64,000 nucleotides of DNA from Apus apus (taxonomy: Eukaryota; Chordata; Aves; Apodiformes; Apodidae). Both the position numbers and the translations under genes were made by a program. Location of the stretch: positions 620,001 through 684,000 of the forward strand of contig NC_067305.1 of NCBI RefSeq assembly GCF_020740795.1. The letters are read 5' to 3'. The notes beneath the pieces are model-generated. The model was not told where the DNA came from and did no database searches. It saw only the letters and a program-made list of their open reading frames with translations. Of the stretch, positions 12,601 to 23,738 are shown one piece after another; position 1 is the first letter of the stretch; every line of letters starts with the position of its first letter.

Positions 12601-15600
12601 TTTTTCTGAGCTGTTTTGTCTGCCACATGTAAGGGGAGCTTCTGATTACCACAGTTTGTCCTACACTATCTTTATACATGCTGAGCTACTCATTCTGGTT
12701 TAGTGATTCATTAATCTTTGAATTTATTACATATGAGAATTCAGATTCAGGGGTATCTTCCCTTGTCTTTGCTCTTCACATCTTGTATATTCCAAAAATC
12801 CGTGACCTGTGATGCAAATAAGTGGTTCTAACACCACTACATTAGTTTTCTTTAGTTTTTTAATTCAGAGTTCCATGCCATGAACTTAGGCTACTAATTA
12901 ATAGGATCTTACCAATTTCTGTTGGATTTGTTACAAAGTATTTAATCTAGCAAACACTTAGGATGCTTGCAGTCAATGTCATGAAAACTTTTTATTACAA
13001 ACTGCTTTAGAAATTCTATCTTCTTGGACACTTACATCAGGGCTAGAGAGATGTTTTTATATCAATGTACCAAGTCTTAAATAATGTCCTTGCTTATATA
13101 CTTAAATGAAACTTTAAATGAAAATAAAACTTACCTGGTACTTTTAAAACACATTTACAGAAATGGGTAGAAAAATGTTGTATTGAGAAAGAGCAGCAGT
13201 GTAGAATATGGCAGCAATGGCAACTGACTACATACAGAGCTGTGTTAGTAGGAGTCAGCAGTATGAGAGAAGTGATTATTCCACTTAATTTGGTAGTTGA
13301 GACTTTTAACCAGCATCCCTGATGCACGTAGACATTGACATAATCTAGTCCATCCAGTGGAAGCCATCAGTAGTGCTGAGGGCTGCAGCACAAGGCTTCA
13401 AAAGAAGAGATGGCAGAGAGGAGATCCTGTTCCTGTCTGCAGTTACCTGATGTGAGGGTGCTGAGAAGACAGAGACAGACTTTTCTTACAGGTGCACAGG
13501 GATAAGGTGTGAGGCAATGGACTGAAGTCACAAGATAAAATATTTCAAGTAGATAAGAAACTGACTATTCAGGTAATGTGCCCTGAAAAAAAGTCTTTAA
13601 GAACTGTAAAATTTACTGAGTATTCTAATAATATAATAACTTAGGTTGACCCTTAATGTCATTGAGTCCACACATAAATGTAACACTACCAAGTCTACCA
13701 CTAAACCATGACTCTCTGCACCACATATACATATCTTCAGGGATGGTGACCCAGCCACTGCCCTGGGCAGCCTGTGCCAGGGCCTGACAACCCCTTTCAG
13801 TGAAGAACTTGTTCCTAATATCCAATCTAAACCTCCCTGGCACAACTTAAGGCAGTTTCCTCTGGTTCTTTTTCCTTGGCAGAAGAGACTAACCCCCCTC
13901 TCACTCCAGCCTCCTGTTCTCCAGACTAAATAACTCCAGTTCCCTCAGCTGCTCCTCATAAGACTTCTGCTCCAGACTCTTCACCAGCTTGATTGTTTTT
14001 CCTTGGATATACTCCAGCACCTCAATATCTTTCTTCCTCTGGTTCCTGAATAAAAATCAGTTGGACTTAGCTTCATTGTTCAGAAAATGTAATTGAAAAT
14101 AATTACAATATGGGATCCCAGCTGCTTATGTTCTGCTTAATATTTTTTGCAGAATATATGCAGAAGTTAAATCAAAAGTGAGAGCAAACAAGCCAGCTGA
14201 ATGTTACCATTTGTTGATGTTTTTTCAGTGGTGTTGTAGGACAGTAAGAAACAGCCAAAGCCAAGCCAAACGAAGAAGCACATGTTATAAAGGTCAAAAT
14301 AATTGTCTGTATCATAAATACAATACTGGAAACAATGTTTCAGCTGTTTATTTTGCTTTTCTCAAAGTGCTTAAGGTAAAGATTTAATTGCGCAGTGTGG
14401 ACTGGGCTGATCACACTACTTTCACAATGTGTTAAGACTGTGGTATCTCTGTTAATTAAAGCATTATTCCAGGTGTACATAATGTATATACTGCTCGTAT
14501 CTAAAGAGGCCTGAAAAAATTCTGAAGATTTAATATTACTTGAGAAAAGTAAATTTTAATATTGCTTGAAAAAAGTAAGGTTTAGTATGACTTGAAAAAA
14601 ATTCCTGTTAGAAAGCTTATCTAACTAATTGAGTTGTTCTTGAGCAGAGCTGTATCTGAAGAACTGGGTTTTACTGGTTTTGTTTTCTTCCAGCCTATGG
14701 CATAGGCCTTCTTGTGACCTTTGTTGCCTTGGCACTGATGCAGATGGGCCAACCTGCTCTCCTCTACCTGGTGCCCTGTACTCTTCTCACCAGCTTTGCT
14801 GTGGCTCTTTGGAGAAAGGAGCTTGCAATGTTCTGGACGGGCAGCGGCTTTGCGGTGAATACCAGTTTGATATGAGTGTCTTCAAGAAATACTAATGTTA
14901 TAAAAACCTAACTAGAATTAAAGTTGAGTAAAATATTGCAGTATTATCAACCAAAAAGCAAAGGTTTTTGTTTTGTTTGAATGCTTGCTTTTTTACATGC
15001 CTTTTTGCCTCACTAAGTTGTTTTTTAGTGTTTATGGACACTTAAATTGGCTTGTGAAAAGTAAAGTAGACCTTCTCTGTCCTTGATTCTACCATCATGT
15101 TACTGGTTTGATCTCTGTTGAACGTACTGATGGTAGTAGTAGTAAAATATTAAATATTATATAAAATATGTTTTAATAATGTTATATGAAATATTTTCTT
15201 AAAATAATTCTTAAAATATATTTTCATAGCCTACTGCTTATAGAAAACTAATTAACACTTTGTTTCACTGGGATACAAGTGAAATTAATTTGATTCCAAA
15301 AAGAATAATTTCTATTGTGATACATGATTATAGTTCTTGAATAATTACTTAAAGGGCAAGTCTATCAAGCTAGAGGTTCCTCCCAGTGAGTTTTACTTTC
15401 TTGTTACACTGTTTTTGATAATCTTCATACCTTTCCTCTGAGGAACTGAATTTAATTGTTGAAAAAAGATTTTAGATCATCTGAAATGTGATGGCAAAGT
15501 TGCCAGTTGCTGTACGTTAGTACGATAGTAAAGGTGAGCAAAAACTGAGAAGGACAAAGTGCCAAAGTGCTGTTTGTTGCTTTGTGATCAGCAGAGCACA

Positions 15601-16126
15601 TCTGAAATCAGCAGGGAACAACTGGGCAGAACACAATTAAACATGTTTATGGAAGATAATTCCGCTTGTGTACTATAAAACTCCAGGACAGGTTAACTGT
15701 GTGCATGTGTCCAGTTCTGGAGAATGGTAATGGAGATGATGTATCTTTAATCTTCGTCTTGTATAACCATCACTTCTGATAACTGGACATGTAATTCTTG
15801 CTGATTGTTGCCTTCATTTGGTTACCTTCCTTTTACAGAAAGACCTACCTCAGCCTCCCTTGGTGATAGCTCCTGTCAACAGCCCTGAGCTTCCCAAAGA
15901 TAGCAATGTACCAGCCTCCCAGCAAGACACAGAGCAAACAACCAGTCCCACCCTCCACATGAAGGAGCTGCATGGCCCCACCTCAGCTGCAGAGGAGCTG
16001 GCTGATACTGACACAAAGACGGACCAGGCAGAAATCTCTGTTGCACAGAGTGAGGAACCAGTTGGTCAGAATAAAGATGACCCTGAAAGCAAATGCTTAC
16101 GTGCAGAGCAAAAACAGCTGGAATGA
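497..16126 (+). CDS. SPPL2B: SPPL2B, signal peptide peptidase-like 2B (5' end outside window)
   Basis: Intramembrane GxGD aspartyl protease of the signal peptide peptidase family. The family cleaves type II membrane protein stubs (TNF-alpha and Bri2 are known substrates) in the endosome and plasma membrane. Coding exons: 497-679, 1395-1484, 1838-1977, 2819-2961, 3754-3850, 3995-4111, 7514-7595, 8142-8216, 8334-8396, 10525-10624, 11631-11708, 14694-14854, 15839-16126. They sum to 1617 nt, an unbroken 538 codons plus stop. Order: lumenal PA domain, several membrane helices, YD motif (exon at 8142), GFGD (exon at 10525), QPALLYLVP, the PAL motif (exon at 14694), then a hydrophilic Ser/Pro/Glu-rich tail. 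The first exons, with signal peptide and start codon, lie left of the window. SPPL2B is preferred to SPPL2A because of the residues around [15 protein letters not shown] and because TMPRSS9 and TIMM13 follow, as in human. All three active-site motifs are intact, so the gene looks functional. Confidence 0.95.
1395..1484 (+). CDS. SPPL2B: SPPL2B exon b: end of PA domain
   Basis: A 30-codon phase 0/0 exon (CTTTCAG acceptor, GTAAAC donor). Encodes [20 protein letters not shown] and continues the PA domain. Confidence 0.93.
1838..1977 (+). CDS. SPPL2B: SPPL2B exon c: first membrane helix
   Basis: CTACAG acceptor and GTGAGT donor. Encodes [20 protein letters not shown] and then [11 protein letters not shown], which is the linker into the first transmembrane segment of SPPL2 proteins. 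Confidence 0.94.
1978..3753 (+). other. SPPL2B introns without recognisable elements
   Basis: Two introns (1978-2818 and 2962-3753) flank exon d. Both are AT-rich with short A-runs (near 2024 and 2230). No LINE tail, tandem array or RNA gene is visible. Confidence 0.6.
2819..2961 (+). CDS. SPPL2B: SPPL2B exon d: cytosolic loop and second helix
   Basis: TCTTTCAG acceptor; donor GGTACTC after DHL. Encodes the basic loop [10 protein letters not shown] and the hydrophobic helix [19 protein letters not shown]. The split lysine codon joins exactly to the previous exon. Confidence 0.94.
3754..3850 (+). CDS. SPPL2B: SPPL2B exon e: third helix
   Basis: TTCTTAG acceptor, GTATGT donor. Encodes [20 protein letters not shown], then the basic segment RRFPLGKC. 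The phase fits both neighbours. Confidence 0.94.
3995..4111 (+). CDS. SPPL2B: SPPL2B exon f: fourth helix
   Basis: TTTTCAG acceptor, GTAAGT donor. Encodes [20 protein letters not shown] followed by a hydrophobic stretch ending WGVFRNED. Confidence 0.94.
4149..4395 (-). mobile_element. CR1 LINE, 3' fragment
   Basis: On the + strand it begins AATCATAGAATC, the reverse complement of the CR1 tail, followed by GAGTTGGAAGGGACCCATCA. The 5'-truncated copy lies antisense in SPPL2B intron f-g. Closely related to the copy starting near 29765. Confidence 0.88.
4396..5440. other. SPPL2B intron, unique AT-rich sequence
   Basis: No exon, repeat family or RNA recognised. Short frames here have no splice sites and no familiar protein content. 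Confidence 0.5.
5440..5790 (-). mobile_element. CR1 LINE, reverse-transcriptase fragment
   Basis: The reverse complement reads like the CR1 RT region: phrases such as GAAGTCTTGGTAGGCAG and TTTGTGAATCCATGCTGAT are the complement of the 'dfSKAFDTV' and 'QHGFT' segments. Divergent, and lacks the 3' tail. Confidence 0.65.
5800..7455 (+). mobile_element. CR1 LINE, internally deleted, with RT remnant
   Basis: The longest CR1 in the window. About 5800-6010 matches the C-terminal part of CR1 ORF1 (compare 32340-32530). From 6050 the ORF2 frame reads [68 protein letters not shown] and FADDAKLGG. These are reverse-transcriptase blocks, including the FADD active-site box. The frame is broken by several stops and shifts (near 6596, 6880 and 7144). 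The copy ends with GGTCCCTTCC and ATTCTATGAT. The ORF2 endonuclease part is missing. Inert. Confidence 0.9.
6050..7260 (+). pseudogene. Broken CR1 ORF2 (reverse transcriptase)
   Basis: Successive fragments in different frames (6050-6598, 6595-6879, 6893-7144, then 6933-7259) carry non-overlapping parts of one RT: fingers and palm at 6390-6590, QHGFT near 6665, PQGS near 6941, FADD near 7024, GRKST near 7160. Frame changes and stops mark it as dead. Confidence 0.85.
7514..7595 (+). CDS. SPPL2B: SPPL2B exon g
   Basis: TTTAG acceptor, AAGGTATG donor. Encodes [20 protein letters not shown] and IRLPTFK. It is separated from exon f by a 3.4-kb intron filled with CR1 copies. Confidence 0.94.
8142..8216 (+). 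CDS. SPPL2B: SPPL2B exon h: catalytic YD motif
   Basis: CCTTCAG acceptor, AAGGTAAGT donor, 25 codons. Encodes [19 protein letters not shown]; the aspartate of YD is the first of the two catalytic aspartates of the family. Confidence 0.95.
8334..8396 (+). CDS. SPPL2B: SPPL2B exon i
   Basis: TTTTAG acceptor, AAGGTACT donor, 21 codons. Encodes [20 protein letters not shown], the loop between the two catalytic helices. Confidence 0.94.
9157..9905 (-). mobile_element. CR1 LINE, 3' fragment
   Basis: Antisense in SPPL2B intron i-j. Reverse-strand frames read [30 protein letters not shown] and [19 protein letters not shown], the conserved C-terminal part of CR1 ORF2. The tail at the low-coordinate end is degraded. 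Confidence 0.88.
9906..10520. other. SPPL2B intron i-j, AT-rich remainder
   Basis: No exon or repeat recognised before the acceptor of exon j. Confidence 0.5.
10525..10624 (+). CDS. SPPL2B: SPPL2B exon j: catalytic GxGD motif
   Basis: Acceptor CATTCCAAG (an AAG 3' site), donor GGTATTT. Encodes [11 protein letters not shown], then [17 protein letters not shown] carries the second catalytic aspartate. Confidence 0.94.
10761..11305 (-). mobile_element. CR1 LINE, 3' fragment
   Basis: Starts AGAATCATAGAATGTCAGG. The reverse strand encodes [16 protein letters not shown] and [18 protein letters not shown]. Same subfamily as the copies at 26773-27478 and 37195-37603. Lies in SPPL2B intron j-k. Confidence 0.9.
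11631..11708 (+). CDS. SPPL2B: SPPL2B exon k
   Basis: TTGCTAG acceptor, GGTACGT donor. Encodes [20 protein letters not shown] and FVACTI, contiguous with GFGDILVP in the family. Confidence 0.94.
11781..12490 (-). mobile_element. CR1 LINE, 3' fragment
   Basis: Starts ACAGAATCATAGAATTGTCA about 70 bp after exon k. The reverse-strand frame 11858-12394 reads 178 codons without a stop, including [20 protein letters not shown] and [20 protein letters not shown]. Less decayed than most copies here. Confidence 0.9.
12491..13654. other. SPPL2B intron k-l, unique sequence
   Basis: AT-rich with no recognised exon or element between two antisense CR1 copies. Confidence 0.5.
13655..14048 (-). mobile_element. 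CR1 LINE, degraded 3' fragment
   Basis: Reverse-strand text matches CR1 (GGTTGTCAGGCCCTGGCACA, CTCCGGAGACAGGAGG-like blocks); it has lost the tail. Confidence 0.75.
14049..15838. other. SPPL2B introns around exon l
   Basis: AT-rich, with a very AT-rich patch at 15120-15230 made of irregular AATATTATATAAA motifs. No element recognised. Confidence 0.5.
14694..14854 (+). CDS. SPPL2B: SPPL2B exon l: PAL motif
   Basis: TCTTCCAG acceptor, GGTGAAT donor. Encodes [20 protein letters not shown] and then [11 protein letters not shown]; the PAL motif forms part of the active-site cleft. It ends FWTGSGFA. Confidence 0.94.
15839..16126 (+). CDS. SPPL2B: SPPL2B terminal coding exon
   Basis: TTTTACAG acceptor, open to the TGA at 16124-16126. 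Encodes a 95-residue hydrophilic cytosolic tail rich in Pro, Glu, Ser and Thr (starts [12 protein letters not shown]). It is poorly conserved in sequence but of the expected type and position. Confidence 0.9.
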   Translation, partial: KDLPQPPLVIAPVNSPELPKDSNVPASQQDTEQTTSPTLHMKELHGPTSAAEELADTDTKTDQAEISVAQSEEPVGQNKDDPESKCLRAEQKQLE

Positions 16127-16900
16127 ATGATAATAAGAACTCCTTTATTTTCCCTCACAAACATATCCATTTAAAACCAGTATGTATTTAGGACTGGTTT
16201 AGTAGTGTTTGCATTCATTGAGGAACCTCACTGGGAGTCTGATCATCAAATCCAACAAGGAATGTTCTGCTTCCAGCTTCGGTACAGCCACACACTTAAA
16301 CATCTTCATGAAATATGGTGCTCTACAAAGGTTCTGATGGATTTCAATGATCATTTATTAGTGAATGCCTTTGACTGTTCCATTTTCATTATACCAGGGT
16401 AGTATTAAGAGTCTTTATTTACACAGTACTCTGTACTTGTGTGACTGTTTTGCTGCTTCAGCGTAGTGTAGGTTAACAGGAAGGCAAAGCATTGAACAAG
16501 TCTGCTGCAATGCTTGAGAGAACCATGCCAGTTATTTTAGCACTTTCCCTTTTCTAACCTTTTACTCTACTTTTTCCTACTTGTCGTAGCCATTGATACA
16601 AGGGAATGCTTTAGTAGAAACTGACATTCAGGAAATGCAGAGAATGGTCAAATTACCAGACTCTGAAGGAATTTTTGCTACCATGGTGCATTAAATGCAT
16701 CTCTTAACTTTGTTTTTACTTCCAGGTACCTGGGTTGGCTTCTAGTTTAGTTTAAAAAGCAGGATGAAAGGAGCTATAGGAAGCTGTCCAAGCACCTGTA
16801 TGAGGTCTGGGGGCTGTCTCTGAAAATAGTTTGTCACAGAACACTGTCTGCAAGCAGAAGCATATTAAGAATGTTTAATGCTTTAGAAATAAAATACAAG
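16127..16900 (+). other. SPPL2B: SPPL2B 3' untranslated region with first poly(A) signal
   Basis: AT-rich DNA after the SPPL2B stop. The first canonical AATAAA is at 16888-16893. Others occur further on (for example 18094-18099), so longer 3' UTR forms are possible. No further coding exon is apparent. Confidence 0.55.
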
Positions 16901-19900
16901 CCAAGTATGTAAGAAAATAGGTAGTAGAATTATACAAAGATTAAATAGGCAGTATTTTCATTGGGGAAATGTTAAAGCAAAGCAGTAAAAGTTCATATGT
17001 TTGGGATTTTGAGCTTCTACTTTTAATTTCTTAAGGAATATAATTTCAATTTCTAATTTTGAAGAAAATAATCTGGTGTTTTCATTCCCAAGGGAGCATG
17101 TATGGTGCTATAGTCAGTTGTGATTTAAAGCTGCTTGCTTCTCAGTATCCAATCAGCTGCCTCATTCACGTTTTGTCTTTGTCTCAAGAGAAGCCAAAGC
17201 ATGGCCTGTCAGGTTCTGGAATGAGGATGTGATCTAGCCTATTAGTTTGCACCTCTTGCTACATGACATTGTGAAATACTAAATTTGTAAATTTAAAACG
17301 TTTTGGGGTGCAGCTGGTCTTACTTTCAATTCACTGGTCTTTGACTTCCTGAAATTGTGCATTTTCCTGTGTAATATGATTGAGTCTTTTATGCATCAAC
17401 TTTAGTATACATAGAAGAATTATGTGATTTCCCTATTATTTATTCCACTTAAGAACATTTGACTTTATCAAAAGTGTCTGTTCTATGCTCAAATTGCAGT
17501 CCCAAAAAGCCTCAAACACTTCACGTTAAAACTGAAATGGGAAATGGAAGTATTCTATGATTCTAGAATATTATTCCAAATGACATAAAAGAAGTATTTT
17601 TCAGAGTACTTGAGAGCCAAGAATGTCATTTACAGAAGTACAATAACAACACGACCAGAGGCAATGCCTTTAAATTAAGAGTCTCCAGTTGGCATGTTGA
17701 GTTGGATTCTGAAGAGCTATCTTTTAATGTCTGTCCGTTAAGTTTCAGCCATTGTCTTTTTGACTAGTCTTCCAAAAGTTTCTTTTTTTAAGATAACTTC
17801 TGTTTTTATCTGTTTCCCAATGGGTGGACAGTATTCTTTCTCTAGAATGTAAAGACTTGCTGTAAAACCACACTGTGGCTTCAGCAGTTTCTGCTTAAAG
17901 CCTCAAACCCTCTCTGATAAATTGATTTAATGCTGAGTTTCTTGAAAGGCTTCTGGAGTCCAAAGCCTTGCACTACATTTAGTTTATGAATCACCCTAAT
18001 GGAAGGTAGCAGCACTAAAGACATCTGTGTTTCAATCTCCTCTTTAATGGACTATGTCACTTTTGCCAGTAGTAATCTGAACCAATTATTACTAATAAAG
18101 AGCAACAGAGACATTTTACTGAACATTTCAGCCAGCTGGATTATGCCTTAATTTAAGCCATTGTATAAGTATGTATATTAAATTAAGAAAACAACCTTGT
18201 GTTTAAATAATGAACTTAACAAATAGCAAAAAAAGAGACTGACTCGAAGTTCTGTGATTTTTGGCCTTGATTTTCTTTCAGTCATAATGTTATTTGGAAT
18301 AACCTTTTTATATACTTAAAAGCCAGGTAGCTTTCTGATGATGAAGCATTAAGTTTTATCATCTACTTGAAAGTGTATTTTAACATTTGTTCTCCTATGT
18401 TGTGGGCTAGGAAACAGTTCCTTTCTGAAATTGTCTATAACAATTAAAATGAAAGAATTCATAACACTTCAGTTGCAGGCATTTAACAGCTGCTTTGTTC
18501 ACGTTGCACGTTGGAGCACGTGCTCACCTTATGTTTTTGGGGGTGTTTTCCTTCTGTTTTTAAGGGGGGGTTGTTTTGCTTTTGTTTTTTCAAACTACAA
18601 ACTCAATGTGGAAAAAAACCAATAGCTCCTCAATGCAATATCTGCAGTTAAAGTATGTGAAGTGGCAGTTACATACTTTGACTGTTCCAGTACTGTACCA
18701 ATAGGTGACCCTGCTGCATCAGTTTGGCTGCGACTGTTCAGACCCTGATCCTGGGCAGCTCAGTTCCTTCCATCAGAAACCAAGGCTGTGAGGGGTTTTT
18801 TTGTCTTTCAAAAACCTCTCTGACCAGCTTAATGTAAAAATGTTGTATAGGAAAATGTGAAGAATGTTCAGTGTAGCTGAATCTGGTTTTATTTATGATT
18901 GCAGGGAAACCTCCCCCACTAAGCTGGAGTTAAAATGCTCAGAGTAATGGAAGTCATATTGATGTTGAAAGCAACGTTGATGCACTTCTTGTTTACATCT
19001 TTCTCATCCTAAGCCTTTACCTAACTATCTAAAAATATAATAAGGACTGGTTTTGAAAACTTGTATGAGTTCAGGGAAAGCACTTGTTTTAGTAAAAAAA
19101 TGCAAAAAAACTTAAACAACAAGAAGCTCCACACACAAAAAAAAAATTATTAAAAATCATAACTTTCCTGGGTCTGAAATTACTGAATCAGTGTCTGGTT
19201 TTGACTGTGTGGGTTGCACAAATGCAGCTGAAGGTAGAATACAACCTCAAAGACTAAGGGCGACAAGTAAAGGAGAATTATCCCAAACCTGCTTTTAATT
19301 GGAGGGATTCTTTTTTCTTGTCACAAATGAAGAGCCTTTTAAATGAAATCTATAAAGAAGAAACAGAAACCACTCTGGTTTTACCAGTGGCAGTAAAAGA
19401 GCGCATATATAAAAATAATTCTTGTGAAAATGTTTAATGTGTTCTATAAACTTGGAGAGAAGTCAGAAAATCTGTAGCCCAGCTATTTTCCAATAAGCTT
19501 AGACATGTCTAGTACACAAAGCTTCACTTAAAAAACTGTTGGATTCACTTGTTTTTTTCCTTTTTTTCCCAATGTTTTTAACCTTCTATGTGATGGCTTG
19601 ATCTCAGATTATCAGTTAAGCTTCTTCAGAAGTTGCTCTTTTCCTACAGCAGCTCCTCAGGACATCTTTTGTTGATGCCTTGCAAGTCTGGATAACATTT
19701 TTTAGATTGGCACATTTCCATGTTTCAGATTTGGGGGTTGCATCCACGATTCCTTGCTCAGACTGAGAACATATCAAGGCTATGACAGCAGTGCCTGACG
19801 ACTTCTAAGTTTGCTGGGAAATAGCACTGGCTGGGGAGCCAGAGAGAAACTAGGTAGGAAACACTACTGAAATAACACAATTTTGAGCTTTAAGAAGAAT

Positions 19901-20874
19901 GTGGCTGCATTTGTTAATAAATTAATACAATTTGGGAGATGCTATGTTCTCTAGGATCTGATGGGCAGCAGAATGCTTAGAGAATTTAAAGGTAGTTTTC
20001 TACTTAACCACAAACCGTGTTCTCCTGTAGGTTCTTCCTTTGAAAGCTCTTTGAAAACACAACACTTGGGTCCATATCTGTGCTTGGTGTCTCCTGGATA
20101 TCTCACCCTACTCTTTGTAGAATTTTCCTGGCTAGACAGAACAAACAAACAAACAAACAACCCCTCTATTGGGTGTTTGGTAACAGTGTTGCCGTGAAGG
20201 AGATGAAGCTACTTTAGTGCAAGATCTTGCAGTTTTGTTTTTGTCTCTCTCTTTAGCCCCATGGTTGGGTAGTAGAATCTTTGTCTGGGTTGCATCTTCA
20301 GAATAATGAGGACTTAGAGAGTCCAGAAAACAGCAGCAGCAAGAAAAGAATAATCTTTAGTGTGGTTTCCCAGCTGGCTGGCAGAGCATGAAGCACAGAG
20401 TAGCACTAAGAAGCTTCTTGGCTTTTGAGTTCAGGCTCCGGGCCAGTGGTGCTAGGAAGGATGGAAGAGGAAAAGGAAAAAGCCAAGGTGGCTCAGAAAG
20501 CATGAGGAGACACTGCAAAAAAATTAGCAATGGAAGAGTTTACTCCAGAGAGGTCCAAAACTACTACTCCAAAGAGAAGACCTAAGGGCCTGTATGATAA
20601 ATATCCAAAAATGTGAACTGCGGCTGCAAACGGGAAAAACAAAGCCATTATTTTTTTCAAGAAGAGATGGCATCAGAATCCATCAATAGACTTACACTGC
20701 AGGAAGGGAATTTTGGAGCTGGTGGGAAGCATGTGAAGCCCCTGTCTGGCAGGGCTATTTCCAGTGCATGCAATTGCTGAGCTCATCTTGTTCTGAGAGT
20801 AAAGAATTTGCAAGAGCCCGGTTCTGCCTGTTGCATTAGGAACCAGCACACAAGCCCTGACCCACTTCAGTCCA
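16900..20874. other. Intergenic or distal SPPL2B 3' UTR, no gene seen
   Basis: About 4 kb of AT-rich, apparently CR1-free DNA with scattered poly(A)-like signals and a short AAAC/CAAA simple repeat at 20140-20160. It may be partly transcribed as a long SPPL2B 3' UTR. No coding exon is supported. Confidence 0.45.
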
Positions 20875-21026
20875 GGTGTGGTCTGAGGGTTGGGCTTTCA
20901 AGAAGCCCTTGGATGATGCTCTCAGGAACATGGTGTGATTCTTGGGGTGCCCTACACAGGGACAGGAGTTGGATGATGGTCCTGATGGGTCCCTTCCAAC
21001 TCAGCAGATTCTATGATTCTATAATT
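20875..21026 (+). mobile_element. CR1 LINE, 3' tail fragment
   Basis: Ends GGGTCCCTTCCAACTC then GATTCTATGATTCTAT, an intact CR1 3' end of about 150 bp. Confidence 0.88.
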
Positions 21027-22229
21027 CAATGACATCACAGCATGAACTTTATCATGGAGCAGTTTATATCCTAGGCCTGCTGGGATGGAGCTCTGCAACC
21101 ATTCTGACTGACCATTCAGATTCTGTATTACAAAGATTTTTGGGTTTGTTTCACTAATTCAAAAGATGATAAATTCTCTGGGAAGAAGCCACATCGAAGT
21201 ACATGTTAAACAGATGCCGTGTTCTTTCTACAGAGATAAGAAGTCTTTGGGGGTTTTTGTTTGTTTTGTGTTTTTTCTTTACCGTATGTTTAATTTGTTG
21301 AATTGCTTTTAATGTTTCTGGCACCCTTGGAACACTTCTGGAACAGGACAGCCTTGGGTACTACCAGGAGCTTTCTTTGGCAATGGCCCAAGAGAAATGT
21401 CTCTTCATGGATCCTCTGTATCTTCTGCATTTATCAGTTATGTGGGCTTCTGTAAGTGTTTCACTTTGGCCTTTTCTTTGTCCAGTTTCACAGGTAAATA
21501 TTCAAATTATGTGGAGTAAAGATGAAGTTTTGCCATCTGTTAATTAGCACCAGATGATAAATACTGTGCTTCAGTTGGCTTTTCTTGGATTGGGAACTAG
21601 TCTTCTGTGCACAGTCATCTATTATTTCAAGAACCAGTAGAAGACTTAACTTTGTATGATGGAGTAACTCATTTTTGGTGCTGAGCTGTTGGGAATATTG
21701 TAACTCTTGGTCCTGTTGTTGATCTGCTGGTAGGAAAGGGTTACATGTACACATGCTATGGGTATAATTTGGAGCCACTTACCTTAGCTGAAGTCAGCAT
21801 TACAGTTTATCAAGCTTTTTAAATTAGTTTCTTGAACATTATGATGCAAGTTTAGCCCCACACAGGAAACTTCATCTGGGTATTTGTCTCTGGGAAATCT
21901 TTGAGATGATCTGTGGGCTAGAAATGTTTGGTTAAGAACTTACTGCTGAACTACACACTGTATGTTGTGACCTTCTTTTGGGTATTTAATGTGAATATTG
22001 TTTAGCTGATAATATGGAGAGACATGGTCTCAAAGTGAAGAAGCTCCTATAGTTCCTAAAGTAATATTAGTTACTTCAGTTGGTAGGGTGCCCTGTAGGA
22101 GGAGATAAACAACACCTAATGGTCAAGTTCCAGTACTGAAATCATTATGCTGTTTATGAACAGCAATCATTCACTCTGTGCTGTGGTGCAGTGGTGCTTC
22201 CAGGAGAGCAGCCATTCATTGTTGGATTG
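21027..22229. other. Intergenic, no gene seen
   Basis: AT-rich unique DNA; nothing recognised on either strand. Confidence 0.5.
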
Positions 22230-22712
22230 GACACAAGATGAGGGGGACCTCATGGCAGCTACTGCTTCCTCATTAGGGAAGGAGGAGGAGGAGGAGCTGA
22301 CCTCTTCTCTCTGGTGACGAACGACAGAACCCAAGGGAATGGTGGGAAGATGTGCAGGAGGAGGTTTAGGTTGGACATTAGGAAGAGATTCTTCACCCAG
22401 AGGGTGGTGGAGCACTGGAATGGGCTCCCCGGGGAAGCAGTAACAGCTCCAAGCCTGAAAGTTTTCAAGAAACATTTGGACAACACCCTTCAGGGACATG
22501 GTGTGAACTTTGGGGTTGTCCTCTTCTGGGGCGGGAGTTGGACTTGGTGATCCAGGCTGTCCAAGGAGGTGCTTGAGCCACCATCCCTGGAGACATCTAA
22601 AAAGACAGATGTGGTGCCAGGGGACAGGGTTTAGTGGTGGATGCGGCAGAGTTAGGGTAGTGGTTGGACTCGATGATCTTGAAGGTCTTTTCCAAACAGA
22701 GTGATACTGTCA
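22230..22712 (+). mobile_element. CR1 LINE, 3' fragment
   Basis: Contains [20 protein letters not shown] and [19 protein letters not shown] in the 22314-22550 frame. Ends with GATGATCTTGAAGGTCTTTTCC and a decayed tail. A GGAGGAGGAGGAGG stretch sits at 22280-22295. Confidence 0.88.
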
Positions 22713-23248
22713 TAGCTGATACTGTGTCCAATACAATAACCTTTTCCTTAAGCCAGAAGTCTGTAAAGGATAGACGTAACTCCTTTTCATCTTAAAGGTT
22801 TATCTCTAAGTCAGACAAATACCATAAACCTGCCAGTTCACCACTGTGGATCCAAGCTTTAAATGGTTGGGCTTGTAGGAAGCTGGAGATGTCTGGGAGG
22901 AGCACAATCCTTGACACACATTTTCCACAGCATGAAACCCGTAATTTTGGGATTTTTTTATTCTGCTCTGACTGAAGTTTTTCAAGTTCACGTTGAATAA
23001 AAACTTCAAAACAGCAGCTCAGGTTTGGTTTGAGAGAACATCCCCCAGTGGGGCAGTTCACTCTGGTTTCAGTCAGAAGCTGTTTTTTTCATTGGTCACA
23101 AATGAAGGTGTCAGGGATGTTACCACAGACTCTGAGGTGACAACCAGGCTGTGTGGGGAGAGAGCCTCATTTCTCTCTAATTGCCAGTTATGGCAATGGG
23201 CTGTGTGTGCTGGCATGAACAACTATTGCCTGTTGGTCTTCAGCTCAT

Positions 23249-23400
23249 GGAATCATAGAATGGTTTCAGTTGGAAGGGGCCTTAAAGATCATCTAGATCC
23301 ACCCCCCCATGTGCATGGGCAGGGACATGTCCCACTAGACCAGGTTGCTCAAGGCCCATCCAACCTTCCCTTGAAGACCTCCAGGGAGGGGGCAATGTTT
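23249..23400 (-). mobile_element. CR1 LINE, 3' fragment
   Basis: Begins TGGAATCATAGAATGG and reads on through the CR1 3' untranslated block (AGACCAGGTTGCTCAAGGCC). Confidence 0.88.
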
Positions 23401-23654
23401 TGTTGCTTGTCCTCTCCAACAACCTTTAGATTCTCAAGCTTCCATAGAGCCAGCACAGGTGTTGGGAGAGGAAAAAGAAATCTCCATTTCAGAGCACACT
23501 CCCAGTGCTGTCCAAAAAAGTGTGTAACTGGGGATCAGTCACCATAGCCCAGCACGATGTGTTGCATTCATCACCAGGGGGTCACATTTTAACACTGAAA
23601 ATTAATCTTTTTCATCCTAGAAGTCACTGACTTCTAGTCCGTGATTATTATTAT

Positions 23655-23738
23655 TCTAGTTGGGGGGCGTGGCTGGACTTGATGATCTTCGAAGGTCCCT
23701 TCCAACCCTGACATTCTGTGAGTCTGTGATTCTGTGAC
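23655..23738 (+). mobile_element. CR1 LINE, tail only
   Basis: About 80 bp: CTTGATGATCTTCGAAGG, CCTTCCAACCCTGACATTC and repeated CTGTGATTCTGTGA tail units. Confidence 0.85.
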